A stretch of DNA of 64,000 nucleotides from Kitasatospora acidiphila (GCF_006636205.1 NZ_VIGB01000003.1:2356001-2420000); one strand, 5' to 3'. Positions 53,282 to 61,529 are shown, counted from the stretch's first letter. The notes: generated from the letters alone by a model not told the origin. Made by a program: numbers and translations.

Positions 53282-54223
53282 ATGACCATCTCAGAGACTC
53301 GCTACTCCCGTGTCGCCGTTGTCGGCGCCGGCACGATCGGCGCCTCCTGGGCCGCGCTCTTCCTCGCCCACGGCCTGCACGTCACCGTGAGCGACCCGCG
53401 CCCGGACCTGGAGGAGTACGTCACCGGGCAGCTCACCGCGCTCACCCCGACGCTGGCCGCGCTCGGCCCGCCCACCGAGGCCCTGACCGCCCGGCTGGAG
53501 TTCGAGCCGGACGTCGAGAAGGCGGTCGCCGAGGCCGAGGTGGTCCAGGAGAGCGGCCCGGACGACCTGAACCTCAAGCAGGAGCTGTTCGCCCGGCTCG
53601 AGGCGGCCACCCGCCCGGGCACGCTGCTGCTCTCCTCCACCTCCGGCATCCGTGCCACCGACTTCACCGCCCGGATGGCCGACCCCGGCCGGGTCGCGGT
53701 CGGCCACCCGTTCAACCCGCCGCACCTGATCCCGCTGGTCGAGATCGTCCCCGGTGAGCACACCGAGGCCGCCACCCTGGAGGACGCCGCGGCGTTCTAC
53801 CGTCAGGTCGGCAAGCAGCCGCTGATCCTGCGCCGGGAGATACCGGGCTTCGTCGCCAACCGCCTGCAGTCCGCGCTGTTCCGCGAAGCCGTCCACCTGG
53901 TCACCACCGGGGTCGTCAGCCTCGAGGACCTGGACACCATCGTCACCAGCTCGATCGGCCTGCGCTGGGCGGCCGGCGGCCCGTTCCTCACCTTCAACCT
54001 CGGCGGCGGCCCCGGCGGCTTCGAGCACTTCCTGAAGCACCTCGGCCCCGGCATGGAGATGCTGTGGCAGCTGCTCGGCAAGCCGTCGTTCGACGAGGCC
54101 ACCATCGCCACCCTGAGCGCCCAGGAGCGCGAGGCATACGGCGACCGGACGTACGACCAGCTCGGCGCGGCCCGCGACCGCGACCAGCTGGCCCTGATGG
54201 CCGCCCTGCGCAACGCCAACTGA
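53282..54223 (+). CDS. 3-hydroxyacyl-CoA dehydrogenase-like (carnitine/gulonate DH group) enzyme
   Basis: 313 residues. N-terminal Rossmann fold VAVVGAGTIGASWAALFLAH with NAD(H)-type acidic residue (VSDPRPDL), catalytic region LLLSSTSGIRATDF and VAVGHPFNPPHLIPLVEIVP (His-Pro-Phe-Asn-Pro), and a C-terminal helical dimer domain (LRWAAGGPFLTFNLGGGPGG). The single C-terminal domain and length resemble carnitine or gulonate dehydrogenases, which use free hydroxy acids. ATG at 53282 follows GAAAGG. It is third in the operon. Confidence 0.85.
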   Translation: MTISETRYSRVAVVGAGTIGASWAALFLAHGLHVTVSDPRPDLEEYVTGQLTALTPTLAALGPPTEALTARLEFEPDVEKAVAEAEVVQESGPDDLNLKQELFARLEAATRPGTLLLSSTSGIRATDFTARMADPGRVAVGHPFNPPHLIPLVEIVPGEHTEAATLEDAAAFYRQVGKQPLILRREIPGFVANRLQSALFREAVHLVTTGVVSLEDLDTIVTSSIGLRWAAGGPFLTFNLGGGPGGFEHFLKHLGPGMEMLWQLLGKPSFDEATIATLSAQEREAYGDRTYDQLGAARDRDQLALMAALRNAN

Positions 54224-54247
54224 GCTACACAGAATCGGAGTTCAGTC

Positions 54248-55729
54248 ATGTCTCTCGATAGCCGGCTGCGCGCCGCGCTCACTCCCGACAACACCCCGAT
54301 CGATGTCCACGCCGAGCTCGCCGAGGTCCTGGCCGGCGTCGGCATGAACCCCGCGGACGCGGGCGGCACGGTGGCCTTCCGCGGCGCCGACCCGATCGTC
54401 CCGTCCACCCTGCGACTGGCTTCCGCCGCCGGCATCGGCCTGGCCGCCAAGTCGGTGGCCCTGGCCAAACTCTGGCGTGCCCGAGGCGGCGAGGGCCAGG
54501 ACATCACCATGGACCTGCGCAAGGCCCCGCACCGGCTGTGCCCGTTCTACGACTTCACCTGGGAGAAGCTCAACGGCTTCCCGCCCGGCGTCCCCAGCGA
54601 CCCGGACAACCCGATGGCCCTGTCCTTCTACCGGGCCGGCGACGGCCGCTGGGTGATGCCGCTGAACGCCTACCCGCGGCTCAAGCAGCGTGCGTTGGAG
54701 CTGCTGGACTGCGCCGACAACACCGCCGCCGTCACCCGGGCGGTCGCCGGCTGGAAGGCCGCCGATCTGGAGCAGGCGGGCGCCGAGGCCGGCGTGGTGA
54801 TGCCGATGCTGCGCACCCTGGAGGAGTTCCTGACGGAGCCGCAGTACCGCGACTTCCTCGCCCATCAGCCGCTGGTCGAGGTCGAGAAGATCGCGGACAG
54901 TGCCCCGGAGCCGCTGCCCGAGAGCGCGGGCAACCCGCTGGACGGCATCCGGGCACTGGGCATGGGCCACGTCATCGCCGGTGCGGGCATCGGCCGCACG
55001 CTGGCGCTGCACGGCGCGGACGTGCTCAACCTGTGGAAGCCGTACGAGCACGAGAACGACATCCTCTACTACACCGCCAACGTCGGCGTGCGCTCCAGCC
55101 TGGTCGACCCGCACAGCCCGGCGGGCGCGCAGCAGGTGCGCGACCTGCTGCGGGACGCCGACATCTTCTACGCCAACCGCCGCCCCGGCCACCTGGAGAC
55201 GATCGGGCTCTCCGCCGAGCAGGCCGCGGAGGTCCGACCCGGCGTCATCCACGCGTCCGTGTCGCTGTTCGGCACGGAAGGACCGTGGGCGGACCGGGTC
55301 GGATTCGACCAGAGCGCCGGCTGCGTCACCGGGATGATGTCCCTGGAAGGCACGGAGGACCGGCCCCAGCTGTCGCCGATCGCCGTGGTCAACGACTACC
55401 TGGTCTCCTGGCTCGCCACCGCCGGGATCGTGCAGGCGCTGCTGCGGCGGGCCACCGAGGGCGGCAGCTACCGCGTGCACGTCTCACTCACCAGGGTCGC
55501 GCTGTGGATCCTGTCACTGGGCACGTTCGACCAGGAGTACGCCCGGACGACAGCCGGCTCGGGCCGCGAGCACGCCTACCTGCCTCCCGACACCTTCACC
55601 GCCGAGACCTCCTGCGGCAGCTACCAGGGTGTCACCGACCAGGTGGAGATGAGCGCCACTCCGGGCGAGTACCGCACGGTGCTGGTGCCGCGCGGTTCCA
55701 GCAGGGCGGAATGGCTGCCCCGCGGCTGA
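54248..55729 (+). CDS. CaiB/BaiF-family CoA transferase, paralogue
   Basis: 493 residues, clearly homologous over its full length to the first gene of the operon (same opening pattern, LAEVLAGVGMNPADAGG; GHVIAGAGIGRTLALHGADV; ADIFYANRRPGHLETIGLS; DRVGFDQSAGCVTGMM; shared ending PRGSSRAEWLPR). The pair may form a heteromer or act on donor and acceptor separately. ATG at 54248 has GGAG upstream. A 24-bp perfect palindrome follows immediately and ends the operon. Confidence 0.85.
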   Translation: MSLDSRLRAALTPDNTPIDVHAELAEVLAGVGMNPADAGGTVAFRGADPIVPSTLRLASAAGIGLAAKSVALAKLWRARGGEGQDITMDLRKAPHRLCPFYDFTWEKLNGFPPGVPSDPDNPMALSFYRAGDGRWVMPLNAYPRLKQRALELLDCADNTAAVTRAVAGWKAADLEQAGAEAGVVMPMLRTLEEFLTEPQYRDFLAHQPLVEVEKIADSAPEPLPESAGNPLDGIRALGMGHVIAGAGIGRTLALHGADVLNLWKPYEHENDILYYTANVGVRSSLVDPHSPAGAQQVRDLLRDADIFYANRRPGHLETIGLSAEQAAEVRPGVIHASVSLFGTEGPWADRVGFDQSAGCVTGMMSLEGTEDRPQLSPIAVVNDYLVSWLATAGIVQALLRRATEGGSYRVHVSLTRVALWILSLGTFDQEYARTTAGSGREHAYLPPDTFTAETSCGSYQGVTDQVEMSATPGEYRTVLVPRGSSRAEWLPRG

Positions 55730-55730
55730 T

Positions 55731-55784
55731 GCCGAGGATGCGCGTGGGCGACCCGATGCCGGGTCGCCCACGCGCATCCTCGGC
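55731..55784. terminator. Bidirectional terminator, 24-bp perfect inverted repeat
   Basis: Arms at 55731-55754 and 55761-55784 are perfect reverse complements with a 6-nt loop, between the convergent ends of the CoA-transferase gene and the IclR gene. Confidence 0.85.
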
Positions 55785-55801
55785 ACTACCCGTCAGCGCG
55801 G

Positions 55802-56590
55802 CTACGGCTTCGGGCGGCTCTGCCAGCGTTCGACCGCGGCATGCAACACGGCGCCCAGCTCGGTACTGCGTCCGTCGACCTGCTCGTGCCGCCCTATGGC
55901 AAGGATCGCGGCGTCCACCGGCCCCTCGCCGCCGAGCGGCACCGCAACGGCCGAGACGTCCGGGTCGCCGAGCCCGTGGCTGAAGGCCACCCGGGTGCGC
56001 CGGATGTGCTCGATCCGGTCCAGGAACTCGGCCGTCTCCCGCGGATGCCGCTCACCCTCGGCCGCCAGGTGCGCGCGCAGGTCGCGCTCGTCGGCGAAGG
56101 CCAGGATCACCCATCCGGCGGTGGCGCAGAGCAGCGGGCTGGACCGGTATTCGGTGGCCCGGTAGGCCAGCCGCTGGATCGACCACGGTCCGGCGTGGCT
56201 GGTGTAGACGACGCTGTCGCCGACCCGGACCGCGACCAGGACGTCGGCACCGGTCCGGGCGGACAGCTCGTCCAGGTCGTCCTGCGTGACCTCGGCGGCC
56301 GGTCGGCGACCGGCGGCGAGGTTGAGCACGTAGGTGGCCGGCCCCAGCAGGAAGCGCTTGCCCTCCTCGGTCAGATATCCGACCGCCGCCAGCCCGTTGA
56401 CCAAGCCCTGGATCGAGCTGACCGGCGCCTCCAGTCGGGCCGCCAGCTGACTGAGCGACAGACCCGTGGGCGCGTGGGCGACCGCGTCCAGGATGGCCGC
56501 GACGCGGTCCACCGTGCGGTGGTGCGGGCGGCGGGGAGCGGCGGCAGCCGCGGGCCGCGCGGACGGGTCGGGGGTGTTCGTCGGAGGCAT
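55802..56590 (-). CDS. IclR-family transcriptional regulator
   Basis: 262 residues. Winged helix: TVDRVAAILDAVAHAPTGLS, LSQLAARLEAPVSSIQGLVN, GLAAVGYLTEEGKRFLLG; then the IclR effector domain (LDELSARTGADVLVAVRVGD, SSPLLCATAGWVILAF, DVSAVAVPLGGEGPVDAAI). ATG at 56590. It converges on the four-gene CoA-transferase operon, and its own upstream region shares the TATTTGCGTAA box with that operon's promoter, so it probably controls both. Confidence 0.88.
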   Translation of the reverse strand: MPPTNTPDPSARPAAAAAPRRPHHRTVDRVAAILDAVAHAPTGLSLSQLAARLEAPVSSIQGLVNGLAAVGYLTEEGKRFLLGPATYVLNLAAGRRPAAEVTQDDLDELSARTGADVLVAVRVGDSVVYTSHAGPWSIQRLAYRATEYRSSPLLCATAGWVILAFADERDLRAHLAAEGERHPRETAEFLDRIEHIRRTRVAFSHGLGDPDVSAVAVPLGGEGPVDAAILAIGRHEQVDGRSTELGAVLHAAVERWQSRPKP

Positions 56591-56615
56591 GGGACCACCC
56601 TATACAGGCGGCTTA

Positions 56616-56651
56616 TTACGTAAATAAGTATCTTGATTTTTATTTGCGTAA
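56616..56651. promoter_or_regulatory. Probable IclR operator ahead of its own gene
   Basis: TTACGTAAATA (56616-56626) and TATTTGCGTAA (56641-56651) form an inverted repeat (one mismatch) with a 14-nt spacer, in an AT-rich island 26 nt from the iclR start. The right arm is identical to 50854-50864. Confidence 0.6.
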
Positions 56652-56871
56652 TATGGGCTCGGTGGCCTACGGTGAGAGCGTCCTCAGGAAGAGGAGGAAC
56701 GAAGGCCCGGACGACGCCTCCGGTTGCCGCATCCCGTTCCGCGCGAGGCATTCCGCGCCGCACCGCCCACCGGGCCCCGGGACGGCACCGTCCGTCCCCC
56801 GCCTCAACCGCCGCCGGTGCCGCAACCGCGCACCGACGCATCCGCCCCTTCAACCGATCCAGAGGTGTGCC

Positions 56872-57030
56872 ATGTTGTCCCCTGACTCAGCCCCCGTCAT
56901 CCGGGCGACCCTGCCGGTCGTCGGCGCGGCCCTGCCGGAGATCACGGCGCGGTTCTACGACACGATGTTCGCCGACCACCCCGAACTGCTGGACAACATG
57001 GAGATCTTCACCCGTCCGTACGTTCGGTAG
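56872..57030 (+). pseudogene. Flavohemoglobin N-terminal fragment
   Basis: 52 codons from ATG at 56872: MLSPDSAPVIRATLPVVGAA, LPEITARFYDTMFADHPELL, then unrelated NMEIFTRPYVR and a stop. The first 40 or so residues match the start of bacterial flavohemoglobins (Hmp). The distal and proximal heme residues and the reductase domain are missing, so it is a broken gene end. The 57031-57322 stretch after it holds no gene I can support and probably contains the promoter of the following peptide gene. Confidence 0.65.
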
Positions 57031-57322
57031 TACGTGAACCCCGGCCGGGCGAGGGCCGTTCACCATGCCGGAAGCACCGCGCCGGGGATCTCACCGGACG
57101 GCGATTCGCCATGCCCTGATATCCGAACCGTCCGACCTCCGTTACACAAAGGTGGCGCCGAAATGAAGAAATCGCTCCCGAAGGATGTTGGGGGCGATCA
57201 TCATCGGATAGTGTCCCTGCTCAGACGAAGCATTCGGCTCCGGAGCCGCAGTGCCGAATCGCAAATGATGGTCCGGGCATCTTCGTTCCGATGTGCCCGA
57301 ATTCTCGCGAAAGGAGTCAGCC

Positions 57323-57406
57323 ATGAAGATGGTCAAGGCGCTGGTCAAGGTGTTCAAGAAGGACGAGGACCTCGCTGCCCACGCGTGGATCCTGCACGTC
57401 ATCTGA
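57323..57406 (+). CDS. Putative RiPP precursor peptide (27 residues)
   Basis: ATG at 57323 has a clear AAAGGAG site 6 nt upstream. The peptide starts MKMVKALVKVFKKDED (basic, helix-forming leader with an acidic end), continues LA, and finishes AHAWILHVI, ending directly with TGA. A short leader followed by a C-terminal core with Trp and His fits precursors of P450-crosslinked RiPPs (tryptorubin-type atropopeptides have cores beginning with Ala plus an aromatic residue). It lies 12 nt before a perfect hairpin and 217 nt before a P450 gene, then an oxygenase. I infer the core to be about AWILHVI, with Trp and His as crosslink candidates. Confidence 0.7.
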   Translation: MKMVKALVKVFKKDEDLAAHAWILHVI

Positions 57407-57417
57407 CGCGCCACAGG

Positions 57418-57455
57418 GGCCGGTGGAGGTGGCTGTGACGCCACCTCCACCGGCC
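57418..57455 (+). terminator. 15-bp perfect hairpin between precursor and P450 genes
   Basis: GGCCGGTGGAGGTGG / CCACCTCCACCGGCC with an 8-nt loop, 12 nt after the precursor stop. There is no U-tract, so it may stabilise or partly terminate the precursor message, giving more peptide than enzyme. Confidence 0.65.
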
Positions 57456-57623
57456 TCACAAAGTACCCTTTGACCTGCCATGATGTAACAGCCGAGACCG
57501 CGTCGGACTCGCCCCTCGGGCTGGGCTGCGGCGCAGGACGGCAGCCCTTCCCGTGCCATACCCGGAGTCCTTCGCCGCCGCACGGAACGCATTTGTCGCC
57601 ATTCCAGTGGAGGCGTGATTCCC

Positions 57624-58682
57624 ATGGAAAAAACGGCCCCGGCAGTAGCGCACGGCCATTCCGTCGTCTACGCCCCCAGGATTCAGGAGCTACTCGCCCG
57701 AGAAGACAAGGTATTTCGGATCGACCCGAGGACGGTCGGCATTTCCGACAGCCATTTGATGGCCGAGATCGTCGCCGCGCGTCCCGTTGTGGCAGCCGAG
57801 CGATCCGTATACAAGCCTGCCGCCGGCGCGGAGATCCCCCACGACAGCGCGACCCGGACGATCCGCGCGCTCGGGCAGGACGTCATGGCGGGCATCCAGG
57901 CTCCGCCGCCCCCCGCGCGCGGGCTGTCCGGCGCCTGGCCCTACGCGGCCACCTCCTACCTGCGCCGGTGGCTCTTCTCGTCCGATCCCCTGCCGGTCTC
58001 CCTGCTGTCGAAGCGCGGCATCACCCGCTCCGACACGCTCTCCCGGCTCACCGACCGCGCCGTCACCGTCTGGCCGGGCTCCGACGCCAACGGCAAGGGC
58101 ACCGCGCTGGCCGAGCAGATCCGCGACGCCTCCCGCGGCCAGGACAGGCAGCAGGCCATCGCCCTGTACCGCCGGGCCACGGCCACCCTCTGCGACGGCG
58201 TGGCCGGACTGACCTCCAACGCCCTGTGGCTCATGGGGCCGGCCGCCCGGGATCGGGAGGCGGACCGCGCCGACCTCACCGCGATCCTCTGGGAGACGCT
58301 GCGGTTGCTCCCACCGGCGTGGATGCTGTTCCGCAACACCGGAGAGGCGTACACCGAGTTGCACCCCGAGATCCGTCCCGAGGACCGCGTCGCGCTCTTC
58401 CCGCTGCTGATGCACCGCCACCCGGACTACTGGTCCGGCCCGTTGGAGTTCCAGCCCGAGCGGTGGATCGGGGTGGCGGACCCGGAGGGGACGCCCGCGT
58501 TCATGCCGTTCGGGTTCGAGGGCGCTCGCTGCTGGGCCAAGCACCTGGTCGTGCCGCTCGCCGAGAGGCTGCTGACCGTTGCCCTCGACAACCGACTCGT
58601 CATCCGCAGCCCGCAGCAGGACGCGCAGGTCCCGCTGCGCTCCCTGCTCTCCGTGCGCTTCGAGGCGGAAGCCGGGGCATGA
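57624..58682 (+). CDS. Cytochrome P450, RiPP-modifying candidate
   Basis: 352 residues from ATG at 57624 (GGAGG 10 nt upstream; GTG at 57615 is too close to that site). The ExxR motif is ETLR (Glu about residue 224), the PERF-like motif is FQPERWIG, and the heme loop is PFGFEGARCWA with the thiolate Cys at about residue 303. The I-helix region reads CDGVAGLTSNALW, without the usual acid-Thr pair, and the protein is 40-60 residues shorter than typical P450s; both are seen in unusual P450s that couple aromatic side chains. Its stop overlaps the oxygenase start (ATGA). The likely substrate is the small peptide encoded just upstream. Confidence 0.88.
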   Translation: MEKTAPAVAHGHSVVYAPRIQELLAREDKVFRIDPRTVGISDSHLMAEIVAARPVVAAERSVYKPAAGAEIPHDSATRTIRALGQDVMAGIQAPPPPARGLSGAWPYAATSYLRRWLFSSDPLPVSLLSKRGITRSDTLSRLTDRAVTVWPGSDANGKGTALAEQIRDASRGQDRQQAIALYRRATATLCDGVAGLTSNALWLMGPAARDREADRADLTAILWETLRLLPPAWMLFRNTGEAYTELHPEIRPEDRVALFPLLMHRHPDYWSGPLEFQPERWIGVADPEGTPAFMPFGFEGARCWAKHLVVPLAERLLTVALDNRLVIRSPQQDAQVPLRSLLSVRFEAEAGA

Positions 58683-59752
58683 CCCGGCACCCCGCCCCCT
58701 TTCGCGCCGGGCGGACGCTGCCGGCCGCCAGCACCGAACACCCTGACACCACGGGACACACCATGGAATCGCCCACGCTGGCCGACTGGGTCGGCGACGT
58801 CAAGGGCTTCGCCGAGCACCAGTGGCAGCGCGAACCCGCGATCTTCACACCGGAGGCCGCCGCCTCACCGCTGGACCTCGACGAGTTGGACGCAGCCTTC
58901 GACTCGGGGCTGCTGCGCACCCCTTATCTGGAAATGGTCCGCTCCGACAAGGTCACCATCCCACCCGAGGCCTACACCACGTCACGCGTGGTCAACGGCA
59001 TCACCCACCACGGCTTCGCCGACCGCGCGAAGGTCGTCGCACTGCTGCGCACCGGGGCCACGCTGCTGCTGCGCTGCGTCAACCAGTGGCACCGCCCGAC
59101 GGGCGATCTGGTGGCGCGGCTGTCCGAGGAGCTGGACCGGCGCGTGGAGGCGTTCTTCTTCGTCACGCCCGCCGGTGGCCAGGGCCTCGCAACGCACCGC
59201 GACGACGCCGACGTGTTCGTCCTCCAGGCCGCCGGACGCAAGACCTGGTACGTCCACGACGCGCCTGCGGTGGCTGACTGGCAGTTGGGAGAACTCGCGG
59301 ACGACGAGCACTCCCCGCGGCGCCTGCACGGCGTCCTCGATCCCGGCAGCGTGCTCTACATCCCGCGCGGCTTCGCGCACCGCGCGGTGGGCGCCGCCGG
59401 GCTGTCCGCGCACCTGTCGCTTACGGTCCGCGACATCTGCCTGCAGGACCTGCGCACGGCCCTGGAGCAGTGCCTGACCGGAGAGCTGGACCTCCCGGCG
59501 CGCCCGCTGGGCGAGGCCGCGATCGCCGACGCCTGCACCGCGCTGCTCGGCCATGTCCGGGCGAGGCTTGACACCGTCACCCCGACGGAGGTGCGACTCG
59601 CCGCGCGGGCCGCACAGGCCCGGCAGCGGGCCACCGCGGCGCCTGCGGAGACGTTCGGCGAGGCGGCCCGGACCTGGGAGGCGGACGGCGCCGGGCGCGC
59701 CGGGCTGGCGTCCGTCGGCCGCACCTGGCGCAAGCTGCGCGGCGCGCACTGA
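58679..59752 (+). CDS. JmjC/cupin_4-type Fe(II)/2-oxoglutarate oxygenase
   Basis: 357 residues from the ATG overlapping the P450 stop (58679), or 329 from ATG at 58763 (MESPTLADWVGDVKGF), where homology appears to begin. The double-stranded beta-helix carries the iron ligands: the HxD motif in GLATHRDDADVFVLQ (about residue 174 from 58679) and the distal His in LYIPRGFAHRAV (about 232), with AAGRKTWYVHDAP between. Such enzymes hydroxylate protein or peptide side chains, often His or Arg. Translational coupling to the P450 suggests that it acts on the same peptide, possibly at the His of the putative core. A terminator follows. Confidence 0.85.
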   Translation: MTRHPAPFRAGRTLPAASTEHPDTTGHTMESPTLADWVGDVKGFAEHQWQREPAIFTPEAAASPLDLDELDAAFDSGLLRTPYLEMVRSDKVTIPPEAYTTSRVVNGITHHGFADRAKVVALLRTGATLLLRCVNQWHRPTGDLVARLSEELDRRVEAFFFVTPAGGQGLATHRDDADVFVLQAAGRKTWYVHDAPAVADWQLGELADDEHSPRRLHGVLDPGSVLYIPRGFAHRAVGAAGLSAHLSLTVRDICLQDLRTALEQCLTGELDLPARPLGEAAIADACTALLGHVRARLDTVTPTEVRLAARAAQARQRATAAPAETFGEAARTWEADGAGRAGLASVGRTWRKLRGAH

Positions 59753-59765
59753 CGCAGGGCGGGCG

Positions 59766-59798
59766 TGCCCGTCCTGCGCGGAACCGGGAGGACGGGCA
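59766..59798. terminator. Terminator after the oxygenase gene
   Basis: TGCCCGTCCT / AGGACGGGCA with a 13-nt loop, between two convergent genes (ending 59752 and 59814). Confidence 0.55.
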
Positions 59799-59813
59799 GC
59801 TCGGCGAGACGCG

Positions 59814-60694
59814 CTACACCGCGGGCGGGGCAGTGATCGCCAGGGGCTGGTCCTGGTCAGCGCGCAGTCGGCGCTCCAGGTACAGCTCCACGAACACCGC
59901 AACCTTGGCGCGCAGTGCCCAGGGATCGAAGGGCTTGACGATGAAGTCGACGGCGCCCACGGAGTAGCCGCGCATCGAGTAGTCGGCATCAGCGCCGATC
60001 GCGGTGAGGAAGAGGATCGGTATGTTGCGGGTCTTGGTGCGGCGCTTGATGTGGGCGGCGGTCTCGTAGCCGTCCATCCCCGGCATCCGGACATCCAGGA
60101 TGATGACTGCGAAGTCGTCGTGCTGGAGCAGTTCCTTGAGGGCGTCCTTGCCGGAGGTGACGGCTACCAGCTCCTGGTCCGGTACTTGTAGGACGCTCTT
60201 GAGAGCGAGCAGGTTGGCGGGCTGGTCGTCGACCAGCAGGACCTTCGGCCGGATCCCGGGGGCAGGAGGTGGCGAACGCTCTCAACCGCGGTGAAGAGCT
60301 GCTCGCCGGGATCGAGGCCGCGCTGGACCTCGACGAGGGCGAGCTGGCGCTCCAGCAGTTCGCACCGCTCCTCGGCCAGCTCGGCCCGGGCCTGGGCCTC
60401 CGTCAGCTGGGTCCGGAGTCGGGTGACCTCGGCGGCCAGCCGATTGCGCTCGGCCAGGATCGTAGCCTCATCGGTGTCGCCGGGGCTGAGCGGCTGAAGG
60501 CTCAGGCGCACCTCCAGGTCGGCGATCCGCTCGTTGCGTTGGACCAAGGCCTCGTCCAGTACGTCCTTGCGGGCCACGGAGCGACGCGCCTCCCGGTCGG
60601 CGTCGGCCAGCTGCTGCTGGAGCTGGGCGACCGCCTTCGACATCGACGCGGACGTGCGCTGGGCGGCGCTGTGCAGTGCGCGCAGGAGGTTCAC
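59814..60694 (-). CDS. Response regulator with N-terminal coiled coil, one frame break
   Basis: The N-terminal frame (60694 to about 60257) is a long coiled coil (SKAVAQLQQQLADADREARR, DVLDEALVQRNERIADLEVR, RNRLAAEVTRLRTQLTEAQA, ELLERQLALVEVQRGLD). After one missing base near 60256, the next frame is a receiver domain: RPKVLLVDDQPANLLALKSV, FAVIILDVRMPGMDGYETAA, IPILFLTAIGAD, VDFIVKPFDPWALRAKV (phospho-acceptor Asp in LDVRMP, conserved Thr and Lys present). No DNA-binding domain is seen, so it may act by protein contact or with a separate kinase. Adding one C to the run restores a single protein of about 293 residues. Confidence 0.75.
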
Positions 60695-60719
60695 CGCCTC
60701 CGGCGTGACCGCCAGACCG

Positions 60720-61206
60720 CTCCGCCCGGCCGGCGCCGGTCACACCGGCGGCCCCGGCCGCCGGTGCGGCCGCCGCCGACGGGATCGAGGCGGTGCTGGC
60801 CGAGCACGGGATCCCGGGCGCCGGCCTCGCCTGGATCGAGGACGGGCGGACCGTCGCGGTGCGCGCCTTCGGCTCGGTCGACGCGGCGGGCTCCGAACCG
60901 GTCACCCCGGAGACGGCCTTCCTGGCCGGCTCGATCAGCAAGCACGTGACCACGGTGGCGGCGCTGCGGCTGGCCTCCGACGGGCTGCTCGACCTGGACC
61001 GGGACGTCAACGGCTACCTGTCCGAGTGGCGGATGCCCACCGAGCCCGGCCACCCCGCCGCGGCCCGGATGCTGCTGTCGAACCTGGACGGCTTCGCCGA
61101 CCGTCCGCAGCTGTCCGACGGCTACCACCGGCACGGCGTGGTGCCGAGCCTGCTCGACGTGCTCCACGGCCGGTCTCCGGCCCGGACGCCCGCGGCCCGT
61201 TACGAG
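60720..61206 (+). pseudogene. Serine hydrolase (class C beta-lactamase-like) fragment
   Basis: A plus-strand frame with GIEAVLAEHGIPGAGLAWIE, DGRTVAVRAFGSVDAA, PETAFLAGSISKHVTTVAAL (catalytic SxxK as SISK), DGLLDLDRDVNGYLSEWRMP, MLLSNLDGFADRP. The signal peptide and start are missing (a TGA lies upstream), and the frame leaves the family near 61200 before the YxN and KTG motifs, so both ends are lost. Confidence 0.6.
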
Positions 61207-61529
61207 CGGCGCGGGATCCGGGCGGTCTGTGACAGCGACACGCAGATGACGGAGGTGGCGGCCCACACCAGGGGGACTGTCCACGGGCTCCACCACATGA
61301 GCGCCAGCGAGAGGGCCGCGGCCGCCAGCAGCGCGACGGTGACCGGCAGCACAACGTCGCGCCGGTACCGCCTCAGCTGCTCGCCGAGGACCTCTTCGAC
61401 GATCTCGGCGACGATCTCGGCGACCCGGTCGTCGATGGTGTCCCCGTAGTGCACGAGGAACTGCTCGATGTCGTCGGTCCTGCCGGCCGGGCAGGGGCGG
61501 CCGGCGGCGCTCGAGTGTCGATCGGTCAT
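61200..61529 (-). CDS. Small membrane protein, two helices
   Basis: 109 residues from ATG at 61529. The soluble N-terminal part (DDIEQFLVHYGDTIDDRVAE, IVAEIVEEVLGEQLRRY) is followed by two hydrophobic segments (VVLPVTVALLAAAALSLAL, TVPLVWAATSVICVSL). The last residues (ARIPRRS) may come from the join with the serine-hydrolase fragment, so the true C-terminus could be lost. It is divergent from the histidine kinase at 61683, 153 nt away. No family recognised. Confidence 0.6.
   Translation of the reverse strand: MTDRHSSAAGRPCPAGRTDDIEQFLVHYGDTIDDRVAEIVAEIVEEVLGEQLRRYRRDVVLPVTVALLAAAALSLALMWWSPWTVPLVWAATSVICVSLSQTARIPRRS

Noticed and set aside
57034..57438. 134-codon plus-strand frame (with MKKSLPKDVGGDHH inside) across the RiPP precursor
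   Set aside because: It runs through the better supported precursor and hairpin in another frame, has no good ribosome site and ends in Arg-rich shadow sequence.
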